This document shows, in pieces, positions 54,051 through 64,000 of a stretch of DNA of 64,000 nucleotides (positions within the stretch are counted from its first letter, which is position 1; every line of letters begins with the position of its first letter). The stretch covers positions 17,260,544 through 17,324,543 of the forward strand of contig OX393582.1 of assembly GCA_947652605.1 (NCBI GenBank), given 5' to 3'. The stretch comes from Elmis aenea (Eukaryota; Arthropoda; Insecta; Coleoptera; Elmidae). The notes beneath the pieces are model-generated. The model was not told the DNA's origin, did not search any database, and was given only the letters and a program-made list of their open reading frames with translations. The translations under genes were made by a program, and so were the position numbers.

Positions 54051-54442
54051 CGAGGAAACCTGTTGTTAATGTTGGAAATTTATTCTCAAGGTTGAAAGAT
54101 GAGATCCCTAAGTTTTTGGTTGCGAATGTAGTGTATAGCATACCTTGCGATAATTGTGAAAAAAATTATATTAGACAGACGGGTCAGTTATTGAAATCAG
54201 GCTAACCCAACATAAAAGTGACAGTAAAACCTAAGGCTTGTGCCTTAGCAGCTCATTTAAATAATGACAAACATACAATTGATGACAATAATATGGTAAT
54301 CGTAAATAGTGCAAATAACCTTAATAAAAGACTTTTTCTGGAAATGTACCAAATAAGCAAAGAACCAAATGCGATAAACAATAAAACTGATACCAGTAAG
54401 TTAAGTTTAATCTATTCATATTTATTTGATTCAAATAACTGA
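54050..54442 (+). pseudogene. Penelope-like element: GIY-YIG endonuclease
   Basis: Reads FSRLKDEIPKFLVANVVYSI, PCDNCEKNYIRQTGQLLKS, the GIY-YIG start (VYSIPC...YIGQT with Gly changed to Arg in YIRQT), then after a frameshift KPKACALAAHLNNDKHTIDD, NKRLFLEMYQISKEPNAIN, and YSYLFDS-stop at 54440. The Arg-for-Gly change and the frameshift likely inactivate it. It is the C-terminal domain expected to follow the RT at 50555-51120. Confidence 0.85.
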
Positions 54443-55230
54443 ACTCTCAAGTTCCAATAATCGATCTGTTCCGTTCATTATTAATATTGCTGTCAATGTT
54501 TTGGTCCTTGAATTATATCGTTCAAAAGGGATTCTTATTAAATTTAAATTATACCGTTTTATGATTTCTTTGTTAATTAAATTAAATCTAGGGATATTTT
54601 GTTTCAAATGAAATTTAGTTTATAAATAATATTTCATGTATGTATATTTACGACTAATGTAAACTTAGACACTATTAGTTTTTGTATCATATGTCAATAG
54701 TTTACATTCATTTTGTATTATTATTTAAGTTCCGCACTCACTGTCGAACTTTGTAAAAGATGCCGTGTGACATTTTATTTATTTATTTATATTTTTCGGG
54801 TTTTTACCCTATTTTAATGTAAATATCGAGTAAAAATTTAAAAACCTGTGAAGGGACATGTTGTATAAATAACGTTATTTTTTTTTATGATTAGTTGGTA
54901 CAAATTTTAACATGTAAAATTGTGATACTGATTTTTCGACGATGTGAGTTGGCTTGTTTAAGCAACATTTAATTTTAAGATTTTAATAATATACCTTCAA
55001 TTTTTAATGATATAAGTTCAAATTTTAACTATTTAATACATTTGAAAATTAATTTCTACTCCGGCGAACCAAGTAGTTCAACTTTAAGTAAGTATAAATT
55101 TGTAAGAATAAAAATACTGATTGTTTTTATTTAGATTTTTGATTAAAATGTCTAGTTTTTGTACCTTAGAAACCCTGAGAAAGGATTAAAATAAATCCGA
55201 AATATTGGTGATCATTAAAGAGTTTTCTTT
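54443..55230 (+). other. Penelope 3' untranslated region
   Basis: AT-rich tail after the nuclease stop, ending in a conserved-looking segment (CCCTGAGAAAGGATTAAAAT, AATCCGAAATATTGG) followed by a TTTATGCCCGGCTGAAGCC. The Penelope 3' end is inferred to lie near 55230-55270. Confidence 0.45.
55165..55215 (+). ncRNA. Hammerhead-ribozyme-like motif in the Penelope tail
   Basis: CTGA (55175-55178) is followed by GAA, a stem GGATT/AATCC with a six-base loop, and GAAA (55199-55202), the order of a hammerhead core (CUGANGA, stem II, GAAA). One G of CUGANGA is replaced or missing here, and stems I and III are not evident. Penelope-like elements are known to carry hammerhead motifs in their terminal repeats. 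This copy is probably inactive. Confidence 0.4.
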
Positions 55231-55239
55231 ATGCCCGGC

Positions 55240-57200
55240 TGAAGCCTTCAATACAGACCACTAAACCCATCAAATTTATTTATCTTATAACTTATGGTCG
55301 GTACTTTTTAATTCATTTATAGGTATATTTTAAAAAAATATTTTGTAATTAGTTCCTGAGCAAAATAAACAATTGTTTTAAAAAATGTAGCTTTAGGTCA
55401 CAAATTTGCAGATTGATAACTATGCAAACGTAGAGACACGTAGAGACCACGTTTTATGCGATTACGGAATACGAAATCAATCAAGAAAAAAGTAGTTTGG
55501 AGACAAGTGATTACAAATATAATATAGCAAAATTGTAAGTTTAAAATATATACTGCACGGCAAGTAACAACCTAAGCTCGACTGTTTGAAGGGCGATCTT
55601 TTTTTGTTGTAAGTACGTTTCTAAAGGCCTATATTTTACGAGTAATGTATCGTGCATCCAAGTCATAAGGCACAAATCTATCAACAAATAGATGACCATA
55701 ATATTCTAAGGTTAATTTGTTTTACTAAAATTGAATTCCCTAATTTGTATTTAAGTGTTAAAAAGATTTTAATAAACGATGCATCACAGTATATTTCAGG
55801 ATCGTTCATTCAAAAATTAAATGAAATATTTTTGAAGTTAAACATAACTAAGTGAAGTCAGGCATTACAGTAGGAATATTCAGATTGCGAATCGTGCGTA
55901 ACTTGCCTCTCACTGATAATTAAACATTTCTTGCAGATTCCTTAAAATTATCAAGCTGGAATATAAGTTGTAGCAGTAATTAAATCAAGCGGTTTTTGTT
56001 TGTATTGTTTGTTCAATTTAATTAACAGTACGGATTATTTAGTATGTTTGTTCGGGTGTGGGTAGAGACTTTGTCCCCAGCTCACAGCCACATGGTTTAA
56101 ATTCGGTAATATGGTTGACTTGAGTGTCTGTAGTCGAGTGGTGCATTAACCTGAGGCAGGTCAGTATTTATTAGTGGAAAATTTAAATAATATAACGTAG
56201 CAAATTTTGTTGCAAATAACATTTTTTTTTTCAGTACCTACTCTAAATGCACAAAAATAAAAACCAATACTTGTTTCATTACAAAGTATACATGAGTAAC
56301 TATATTGGGAAAAATCTTCTCTGGCTTATTTTGTTTTGCAAAGTATTCTACTTTTCTAAATTAGTTTAACTAGCGAATTATATTCTAAGCAGGGACATAA
56401 TGTAAGATTAACTTTGCGCGTTAATTATCTTCCACTAAGGACCTAATTGTTGGTGTAACGATAATCCTAAATAATTGCCGGATAAAATTATTTCCCGGGG
56501 GTGCAATTTCTAATACCTAACTGCCACCTGCGTCCTTAGGGCAAAACTTAATACAAATGACAAATAAGTAAATGCAAAATATACCCGGAGATTACACCAT
56601 ATTCAAGAAACTTTTAACACGGGTAAAATGATTTCCAAAAGAATGGCTAAGTTATTTAACAGCCCTCTTGCGAATTTCGCAATTACGGGATACTGCCTTG
56701 GTAGGCACTTTATTGCCGGTCTCTGCTCCCAAAACACAAATTTTAGGATCTCTAAGGCATAAAGTAAAGAGCACTATATCAGAATTTGTATTTTAGGAGA
56801 ACTATACGTCTAAATTTTCAAAACGGTGAACTAAGATTTTTTAACTAAGATGTTATTTATCTTTTCATACGTTTAAAATACATGCAAAGAAACACAAACA
56901 GAAATTATTAAATACCATTAAAAAAAAAATACACAAAGCTGAATCTCGTCAAATAACGTATTTATTAAAATTCCCTACATTATTATGGAGGTGCGTAGGT
57001 ATTTGGAAAACCCAAACTCTAAATCAGTTTAACTCCCAATATTGTTAGTGCTACATCAATTATTTAAAGTATTATTATGTACCTACTCTTTTTACGTTGC
57101 AAAATAATAAAACATAATTAGACAAATTATAAGCTGACAATTACTATTTTTGAAGTTCTTGGTGGTGGGGAATATCCTCAGTGAAAGTGAAACGCAAATA
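55240..57200. other. No gene recognised
   Basis: Two kilobases of AT-rich DNA. The 67-codon frame at 55652-55852 has no recognisable similarity. No terminal repeats or splice structures were identified. Confidence 0.4.
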
Positions 57201-57214
57201 AATTGTCTAATCGG

Positions 57215-57560
57215 TAATCACAAACAACAATGCATGGCATACGAGGACGTTCTACTACTACAGAAAGCCTTCAAAAGTTTTGTACAAGCAGCAATAAAAT
57301 GAGGGTTAAAGATAAATAAAGAAAAACAAAGTATATAGTGATAAGATTAAGGGCTACAGCTGAAGCAACACCCCTTAAGATAATAACAAACAAGAGAAAA
57401 AAATTTAGATTAAAATCAGTTAAGAAGTTATGCTGTTTGAATACCTATAGGTTATACTAACAAATAACAGTAAGGAAAAGTGGAAATTAATAATAGAATT
57501 ATGAAGGGTAGCAGATCGATAGAAGCCTTACCAAATATAAAAATAAAATTATGAAAAAAC
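57215..57560 (+). pseudogene. LINE reverse-transcriptase fragment
   Basis: Frames read AYEDVLLLQKAFKSFVQAA, stop, GLKINKEKQS and, further on, EINNRIMKGSRSIEALPNIK. The order corresponds to the palm after the YADD box ('YADD..L........L...F..L......GL.IN..KT') and the later 'V..RI..G......L' segment. The active-site box itself reads AYED, without the double Asp. Confidence 0.6.
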
Positions 57561-57782
57561 GTGGCCGGGCGCATCAGCTGTCAGAAATTGACATGTTCGA
57601 TTTTCGATGCCATTTTAACGCATTTTAAGCCTTTCAAAAAATTATTTCGACTTGATTTACTAATGCAACGACCAAAATGAATGTTCCCAGGTAATAATTT
57701 ATATACCTAGTTATCGAAAAAAAATAATTCATTAATAACAGCCTTAGCTTTAAAAAACCTAAATTTTTATGAAATTTTACCG

Positions 57783-57860
57783 TCGGGTGGTGGCCCATGG
57801 GTTAAGTATCCTATGTATGGGCCGACCGTCCAAAGTTCAAATCCATGAGACGGCAAATTA
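57783..57860 (+). repeat. tRNA-like SINE head (Pol III boxes)
   Basis: TGGCCCATGGGTTAAG (57791) resembles box A and AGTTCAAATCC (57834) resembles box B, 43 bp apart as in tRNA genes. CCGTC at 57780 can pair with GACGG at 57849 like an acceptor stem; the other arms fold poorly. It is best called a tRNA-derived SINE head rather than a tRNA gene. Confidence 0.4.
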
Positions 57861-57942
57861 TTTTTTTCGCGAATTTTTATAATATTGGCCTACCAAGGCC
57901 ACCAGGGCCTATCACGGGGGCCTTAAGACAAATGTCATTAAA

Positions 57943-58381
57943 ATGGAGACCGAGTCAATTTTGTTGCTAGTTCTTTTAGCGTTTTTGGCATATCTTGAAT
58001 TAATGAAAAAATTAGGAAGTGTGAATAGAAGATGGTGGGTGAGGGAAATATACAGAACAAGGGAAATGCATGGGTTATTCAAAAAAACGTTCAAAGTCTG
58101 CAAGGAAAGAGACCATGACGAGTTCTTTATCATGTGCCGAATGACACCGAACAACTTTGAAAGTATACTACGGCAGATTAATCATAAACTGGAAAATAAT
58201 TCGATACGGACCCCGATAAATACCGAATGCCGATTAGTATTAACACTGATGTAAGTATGAGTACAATTGAAATAAATTATTTAAAAAAATTTATAAATAT
58301 GTATCGTTTTCAGGTATTTGTCGCAAGGAGCACCAATTCAGACACTTGCATGGGGATTTAAAATTGGAAAATCTTCACGTT
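57943..58381 (+). pseudogene. PIF/Harbinger D transposase, first exon and start of second
   Basis: Exon 1 57943-58251 gives a hydrophobic leader-like N-terminus, NRRWWVREIYRTREMHGLFK, EFFIMCRMTPNNFESIL, NSIRTPINTECRLVLTLM. An intron 58252-58313 (GTAAGT...TTTCAG) is in frame, and exon 2 continues YLSQGAPIQTLAWGFKIGKS to a stop at 58381. There the sequence changes to terminal-repeat-like DNA, so the DDE region was deleted. Exon 1 is free of breaks, so the copy is relatively young. Confidence 0.8.
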
Positions 58382-58622
58382 GAAACTCAAAGACCGTATT
58401 CTGTTCGGTTTCATATGAATCTGTGTGTTTAACTTTGAAACCCGAAACCCAAAACTCGTTCAGCATGTTTGAAACACAAACTCGAGTTGAGCAAATACCG
58501 TCTTTATGTTGAACCTCAAAGACCGTATTCTGTTCGGTTTCATATGAATCTGTGTGTTTGACTTTGAAACCCGAAACCCAAAACTCAAAACTCAAAACCC
58601 GAAACTCGCATTCTGTTTGGGC
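58382..58622. repeat. Harbinger-type terminal region with two direct copies
   Basis: CAAAGACCGTATTCTGTTCG followed by GTTTCATATGAATCTGTGTG and CCCGAAACCCAAAACTC occurs at 58389-58463 and again at 58515-58588. The segment ends AACTCGCATTCTGTTTGGGCC (first 20 shown), which reversed begins GGCCCAAACAGAATGCGAG, a typical Harbinger TIR style. I take it to be the right end of element D, doubled by recombination between copies. Confidence 0.6.
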
Positions 58623-58629
58623 CTTAAGA

Positions 58630-59660
58630 AACGTAGCATCATCTGGGACATTTTGGAAGGATATATTAACAACATCAATCTGTTCTTATTAAATTTAAAG
58701 TTATCATTTGTTTATGCATGATACGTATGAAACATTGGATTCTTTTTATGTACATAATTTTGTGCAGAATTATGCATGAAGCGTTGCAAGTTTATAACAG
58801 GAAAAATAAAATTTGACACACCTCTTACATCATATGATTTTAAAAACTGCAGCAACATGAACGAACCAATATTGATTTTACACATATTAAATATTTTATC
58901 TCATGTTATGCCCTGCAATCTGCGATCACGGTAAACAATAATAAAAAACTTTATTTTGTTTTTAGGACACAATCTGCACATCTCCATTTTTACGCAAATG
59001 ACAGAGAAAAACTTTTTGTACTCAATTTTGCATACAATTACATTTTCCAGCGCCGCATTACTTTGTGATCATATGCACAAACAAATTGCAAACGATATCG
59101 TAATTATGCGCCACAAAGTTTTTGCTTTTATAAATACCACAGATACGTTACATTGCTTTCGGCTATAGTACGTTGTTCCAGTTTCATCAGAATGAAAATG
59201 AAAAATTACATTTTAGGGCAATATATTGCAAAGATAATAACTTTAAACTCCGAATGTGTAAAACTTTGATAACGAAAGGATTTGGAATACAGAAGTGCGC
59301 TTTACTTTATTGTTATCAACTTCTCTGAATTATTTGGTTATGGCGATATGTCATGCGTTATTTCCTCCACTTTCCAGTGTTCGAATTGTACTAACCGTTT
59401 TCAGTTTAAAGCTTGCAACTTAAATGAGTTGTCACTTTTTTGGCAGTACTTTGAATGAATCCTTTTTAGAATGCTATTGCATAACCAGGCGTATTTAGTA
59501 TTTACAATAGTTTAATTAACACGTGAGAAGGACAAAACTGCGTACTCTACAGATTATTTTAATTTTGAATCAGAATGGTGTTAAGACTGTATCGTTGGAA
59601 TAACAATTTCCGTAATAGTTAACCCTAGAGGTGATAAAAAAAACAAAAGTTGGTGTAAAT
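58630..59660. other. No gene recognised
   Basis: AT-rich; no coding similarity and no terminal repeats seen. Confidence 0.4.
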
Positions 59661-59669
59661 TTACTATAC

Positions 59670-59890
59670 AGGGTGGAACAAATTCGAGGAGGATCTCCGT
59701 TACAATAATAGTTAGCGAAAATCTGATGTCGGTTTCTTGGGCAACTTTTTTGAGAAAAGAACGCCTATGTAATCAGATTTTTTATATCGCTTTCTATTTT
59801 GGCACTACATTCGAAAAATGAAATTTCATTATTTTTTAAAATTTACAATAACTTCTTTATTTATTAAAATAGAACAAAATGTTAGTACCC
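59670..59890. repeat. Dispersed repeat G, copy 2
   Basis: Starts TACAGGGTGGAACAAATTCG and includes GCGAAAATCTGATGTCGG and TTTTATATCGCTTTCTATTTTG, collinear with 37200-37450. The CAGGGTG start next to TA suggests a mariner-like end. Confidence 0.65.
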
Positions 59891-59924
59891 AAGGTTCATG
59901 CTTAATTTAAAAACAAGAATATCG

Positions 59925-61236
59925 AGATATTGGTAGTTAATCAAAAAAGGATACCTATTTTAGGTAGAGAAACATCAAAAGAGTTAGGAATATTGAAAAT
60001 TAGTGAAAGTATCAATCAAATTTATTATAAGTGGAAGCACAGAAAATATTGTTGAGAACTTTTCAAAAGTTTTCAATGCAAAGAAAATTGGAAAATTGAA
60101 TAACTTCCAGTTGAAAATGCCTATTGACAAGACAGTTTACCCAGTAGCACAACATGCGAGAAGAATGCCATTTAATTTAAGGAAACAATTTGAAGAACAA
60201 TTAGAGAGATTGGAAAAAGAAGAAATAATAGAAAAAGTGAGAGGTCCAACTCCATGGGTTTCACCAGTAGTAATATTGTTCCAAAAAAGAATGATGAAGT
60301 TAGGCTATGTATTGACATGAGAGTGGCTAATAAAGCAATTATACGAGAAAGGCACCAACTGCCTACTTTTGAAGAATCATTGCAAGAAATGGGAGGAGCT
60401 AAAATATTTAGCAAAATTGATATTAAAATGGGTGATACGCAAATAGAATCGAAACCAAAATCAAGAGAAATAACAACATTTAGTACGTTAAAGGACTATT
60501 TCAGTATAAAAGATTGCATTTTGGGATATCATGTGCGCCTGAAATGTTCCAAAGAATTATACAGCAGGTGTTTGTGGACTGCCCATGTTTAGTTATATTC
60601 ATAGACGATATAGTTAGTTGTGTTTGGAGCTACATTAAAGGAACATAATGAAAACGTGTATCAATTACTTAAACGTGTTGAGGAAGTTAATTTAACATTG
60701 AATGCAGAAAAGTGTGAATTTGCGAAAAAGACAATAGTGTTTTTAGAACATGAAATCAGTGCAGAAGGTGTAAAACCGTGCAAAAGTAATTTGCAAGTAA
60801 TTAAAAAATTTAGAAGACCAGAGACTCAAGAAGTCAGAAGTTTTCTAGGACTGGTTAACTATTGTTACAAAATTTATAAAAGATTTAGCAACTTTAAATG
60901 AACCGTTACGTAAACTAACAAGAACGGGTTGTCAATTTGAGTGGAGTATAAAACAACAGTCCTTTATAAAGCTGAAGGAAGCGTTAAGAGATTGTTATGT
61001 ACTAGCAATTTACAAAAAAAAAAAAAATGCAGACTCGAATAATTACAGACGCAAGTCCAGTAGGTATAGGAGCTATTTTAGTACAAGTTCAAGATAAACA
61101 ACGAAGAATTGTATGTTATGCAAATAGAAGTCTGACAGAAGTAGAAAAGAAGTATTCTCAGACAGAGAATGAAACATTAGCAATAGTATGGGGATTTGAA
61201 AGGTTTAAAATGGAAATGAATCCTGTAACTATTTAA
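59925..61236 (+). pseudogene. Ty3/gypsy pol relic: protease end, RT, RNase H
   Basis: Frames follow one another: ILGRETSKELGILKI (protease end), VYPVAQHARRMPFNLRKQF and IIEKVRGPTPWVSPVV (RT start), LCIDMRVANKAIIRERHQLP, KIFSKIDIK, then a deletion, IFIDDIV (active site FIDD, about 60600), LNAEKCEFAKKTIVFLEHEI, RSFLGLVNYC, and 61027-61233 with IITDASPVGIGAILVQV and TENETLAIVWGFERF (RNase H Asp and Glu). At least five frame breaks. Similar in style to the Mag-like gypsy clade; integrase and LTRs are missing. Confidence 0.88.
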
Positions 61237-61299
61237 TTATTTGTTTACCTGCTACCATCGGATTATAATAGCAAGTAGGTAGTAACGTGCAAGTTTTTA

Positions 61300-62264
61300 C
61301 GAGTATACAGTGTGTCCAAAATTCGAGGCTCAACATGGGTAACTTTTAAACCGTAATAGATACAAGGTCGGTCAAATGGGACAAAAGTTACCTACTTCAT
61401 AGAGCAATACAGCGATGTTTTTGTTTTTGAAAAAAAAAAAACTCAAGGCTAATTTGATATATTGATGAAAAACCAAAAATGTGTCATTTCTTTACATGAA
61501 TTTATAGCAAAAAAAGTTTTTAACAAAAGTGGTAGATATTTTTGATCGCTATAAAATGGCGGCAATAATTTGTTTTTAATATTGCATATTTTACGAGATA
61601 CAGCATAATCTTGCATTTTTTTAAATACAAACCATAGTTGATTTTAGTGTCATTCGAGAGCTTATCTTTTTCTCTTTTCAATGATGTAGCATATGATACA
61701 TTTATTTTGAAATTTGACGGCGTTAAGAAACAAAAGAAGATCTAAACAAAGCAAAAAATCCAATATTGGTAATATTGTTTTGTAATTTTTGTTAGCAAAA
61801 CCAAAGATAATAAATCAATTACGTAGGCTGTGAAACAAATGTTTGTTAGCGAGAAAACGTAACGTGTATGGCTGCGCCGAGGGTACAGGTTTGTCTTCCG
61901 GATTGCAAGCCGGAAGGCCTGCCTTCCCGCAAACCTTAGCGTGTATGCCCACCTTTATTAGATTTAATTCAGGTTATGTCAGTTTTTAACTGTCTTTGTA
62001 AATACTACGATAATATGGCTTTCTCCAGTTCTGAAAAAAACAGATATGTTTTCTGTGTATATTAAAAGCTCAAGAAATTCAAAACGAGCATGTGCTGATT
62101 ATTTGAATTTGTATCCAGAGAGGCGACAACCTCACAGAACTGTATTTTCTAAACTGGAAAATAACCTCAGAGAGTTTGGTTCGTATAAAAAACCACGTAA
62201 AAATTATAAACAAAGAGAATCAGGAAATAGAAGTACTTGCTGCTACAACTGTTGAACTTAGTTC
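61300..62264 (+). mobile_element. DDE_3-type element, 5' part, cut by copia
   Basis: A possible left end CAGTGTGTCCAAAATTCGAG at 61309 follows TA. The first 700 bp are non-coding. From 62013 the product starts MAFSSSEKNRYVF and, after a one-base shift, continues FSVYIKSSRNSKRACADYLN, RRQPHRTVFSKLENNLREFG: the N-terminal HTH of insect DDE_3 transposases. It is interrupted at 62265 by the copia LTR, so the catalytic part should lie beyond the right edge. Confidence 0.65.
61880..61945. repeat. GC-rich hairpin
   Basis: GGTTTG...CAAACC encloses CTTCCGG-ATTGCAAG-CCGGAAG (61894-61915), a nested stem in otherwise AT-rich DNA. It may be a tRNA-like or MITE remnant. Short flanking words GTGTATGG and GTGTATGCCC repeat on both sides. 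Confidence 0.5.
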
Positions 62265-62409
62265 TGTTGAAATGTATATCAAAATTCCCGCTATAATTCG
62301 CCATCTAGCGTAGATATCTTCTAGTTAAGTTAAGCATGTGTATGTCACGTGTATGTTCTGTAAGTGCCAAATGCAAATAAAAACCTTGCCTTTACTTTTA
62401 ATTTTAACA
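62265..62409 (+). repeat. Copia 5' LTR, 145 bp
   Basis: Starts TGTTGAAATGTATATC and ends TTTTAATTTTAACA; the next bases GGTTATTGGCCCAG fit a copia-type primer-binding site for the initiator tRNA-Met fragment. An AATAAAA signal lies at about 62374. The 3' LTR would be outside the window. Confidence 0.8.
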
Positions 62410-62423
62410 GGTTATTGGCCCAG
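62410..62423 (+). promoter_or_regulatory. Copia primer-binding site
   Basis: GGTTATTGGCCCAG immediately follows the LTR; copia-group elements usually have GGTTATGGGCCCAG-like sites, one base different. Confidence 0.7.
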
Positions 62424-62575
62424 TTATTGCAGAAAAACCTAAATTTAGTGAGGTGTGCGATTCGATTAATTGTCGAAAGGTAAACGCGACCTCATAGTAA
62501 AGTTTTTATTCGAAAGTGTGGACAGGCTAGATTTGAGGTTAAGTTTGTACAGTGAGCACGTGGCACATGTGGTGA

Positions 62576-64000
62576 AAGAACTTTAAAAAATGGCAGGCAG
62601 TTATATGTCCTATTCCTAAGTTAAAAGGAAGAGAGAATTACGATGACTGGAAATTTGCAGTGGAAAATTTTCTGATTTTGGGAAGTCTAAAAAAGTGTAT
62701 TGTTGGCACAGAGACTGACGAAAAGAAAATAGCAAATGCCAAAGCAAAATTAGTGTTGTTGATTGATGCATCGATTTATGTTCATATAAAAGAAGTAGCA
62801 GATGCGAAACAATTATGGGACAAGTTAAAATCGTTATTCGATGACTCTGGTCACACAAGGAAGATAAGTTTATTGCGTACTTTGGTTTCATGTAGGTTGG
62901 AAAATTGCGATTCAATGGCAATCTACGTCAATCAGATTGTTGAAACAGCTCAGAAGTTAAGAGGAACAGGTTTCAAAATTGAGGATGAATGGATCGGATC
63001 ATTATTGTTAGCTGGTTTACCAGAGAAATTTTCACCGATGATCATGGCAATAGAACATTCAGGCATAGAAATATCTGCAGATTCTATAAAGACAAAATTG
63101 TTAGATATGGAAGTAGATATTGAAAAAACAGGTAGTGCATTTGCTGGAAAATTCAATTCACATAAAGACACATATAGGTCTAGATTTAGTAAAAGTAATT
63201 CAAGCAGCAACCAGCATGAAAAAACAGACATTAAGAATATCCAGTGCTTCAAATGTAAACAATATGGTCATTTCAAAAACAAGTGTCCAAATAATAAACA
63301 GAAACCATCTAATGCTTTTAGTGCGGTCTTTTTAAGCGGACAATTTAATAAAAGTGATTGGTATATTGACTCTGGTGCAAGTGTTCATTTGACAGCTAAT
63401 CCAGATTGGATAATCGATAAGTCAACTGAAGTTGGTTTGCAGGAAATTATGGTCGCAAATGAAGAAAAAGTTAAGATACGTTGTAAAGGAAATGTTTTCA
63501 TAAAAACTAAGGTACAAGATCAAGTGCATGATGTTGTCATTAAAGATGCTTTATGTGTTCCAGAATTAGCAACGAATCTTTTATCAGTAAGTCAGTTGAT
63601 TAAAAATGGAAATAATGTAGAATTTTATGCTGATGGATGCAAGATTTACAATAAGCGGAAAGAATTAATTGCTACAAGGGAATTGATTGAAAATGTTTAC
63701 AAATTAATGGTAGCAAAGAATCCATGTGCATTCCTAGGAGCTACAGAAAATGTCACAGATGAAGTTTGGCATCGTAGACTTGGACACATAAATTACAAAG
63801 ATCTAGAAAAAATGAAAAAAGGTGTTGTTACTGGAATTACATTCAAGGGTGACTTAAATGGAAAGCAGAATTGCGTAGTATGCTGTGAAGGAAAACAAGC
63901 AAGGCTTCCCTTCCAACATAAAGGTACGAGATCAACAAATTTGTTAGAAGTTGTACATGCAGATGTATGTGGACCTATGGAAGTTCAATCGATTGGTGGA
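62576..64000 (+). CDS. Copia gag-pol, 5' part, runs off the right edge
   Basis: One frame stays open from 62576 to the window end (about 475 codons). In order: gag (CPIPKLKGRENYDDWKFAVE, about 62606), a CCHC knuckle CFKCKQYGHFKNKC (63245-63286), aspartic protease WYIDSGASVHLT (about 63360), the pre-integrase domain with VWHRRLGHINY and CVVCCEGKQA (HHCC zinc site), and the integrase start LLEVVHADVCGPME with the first catalytic Asp. The likely initiator ATG at 62590 is one frame off, so a one-base loss near 62608 separates it from the rest; otherwise the copy is intact. The remainder of integrase, RT and RNase H is outside the window. Confidence 0.9.

Noticed and set aside
56040..56165. Possible tRNA-like sequence (GGTTTAAATTC and TAGTCGAGTGG words)
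   Set aside because: The box B-like word comes before the box A-like word on the same strand, the wrong order for a Pol III promoter.
1..64000. CRISPR array, operon or bacterial defence system
   Set aside because: No spaced direct repeats with unique spacers; introns, TIR elements and retroelements show eukaryotic DNA.

Overview
The window looks like insect nuclear DNA, possibly beetle, although the sequence does not fix the order. It is AT-rich and carries spliceosomal introns, poly(A) signals and a typical insect transposon set: mariner, piggyBac, P element, PIF/Harbinger, hAT, pogo, BEL/Pao, Ty3/gypsy, copia, Penelope and several LINEs. I see no bacterial gene and no convincing intact host gene. 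Nearly everything recognisable is a transposable element (TE), most of it broken, and many pieces are inserted in one another.

Layout. 1.7-9.4 kb: a dispersed repeat split at a TTAA by a decayed piggyBac, which holds a hAT relic and a BEL/Pao element with two near-identical LTRs (BEL1); a DDE_3 transposase fragment abuts the piggyBac end. 10-15 kb: small terminal-inverted-repeat (TIR) elements, a pogo relic and a second BEL element (BEL2) cut by a nearly intact mariner. 15.3-18.7 kb: a foldback hairpin, LINE pieces, a MITE, and a Harbinger element with a 5-bp target duplication inside a LINE. 18.7-21.6 kb: a second Harbinger transposase interrupted by 2.34 kb that lies between perfect 102-bp direct repeats and holds an intron-containing gene for an RGG-rich protein. 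22.3-24.2 kb: a 1.9-kb foldback element with arms of about 0.8 kb. 24.8-28.5 kb: hAT, DDE_3 and mariner relics. 28.5-32.6 kb: a complete but inactivated 4-kb P element with a THAP domain, inserted in a hAT relic and itself hit by a LINE. 33-42 kb: repeats, Penelope and Jockey-like LINE debris, a 2.9-kb element with GAGAGTA-rich ends and MADF-like reading frames, and a 1.3-kb element with 25-bp perfect TIRs. 42.6-43.3 kb: a 146-bp tandem array. 45-50.5 kb: LINE, gypsy, Harbinger and MULE-like fragments. 50.5-55.2 kb: a Penelope element containing a tandem array and a BEL fragment (BEL3), ending in a hammerhead-like motif. 57-58.6 kb: LINE, a tRNA-like SINE and a Harbinger first exon. 59.7-64 kb: gypsy pol, a DDE_3-type N-terminus and the 5' half of a copia element that runs off the right edge.

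The pieces do not work together as a pathway. The useful information is the insertion order, readable from target-site duplications and from reading frames that resume after an insert. The less ordinary signals are the RGG gene between long perfect repeats, the 5-bp-TSD Harbinger, the long-arm foldback, the GAGAGTA termini and the ribozyme-like Penelope tail.
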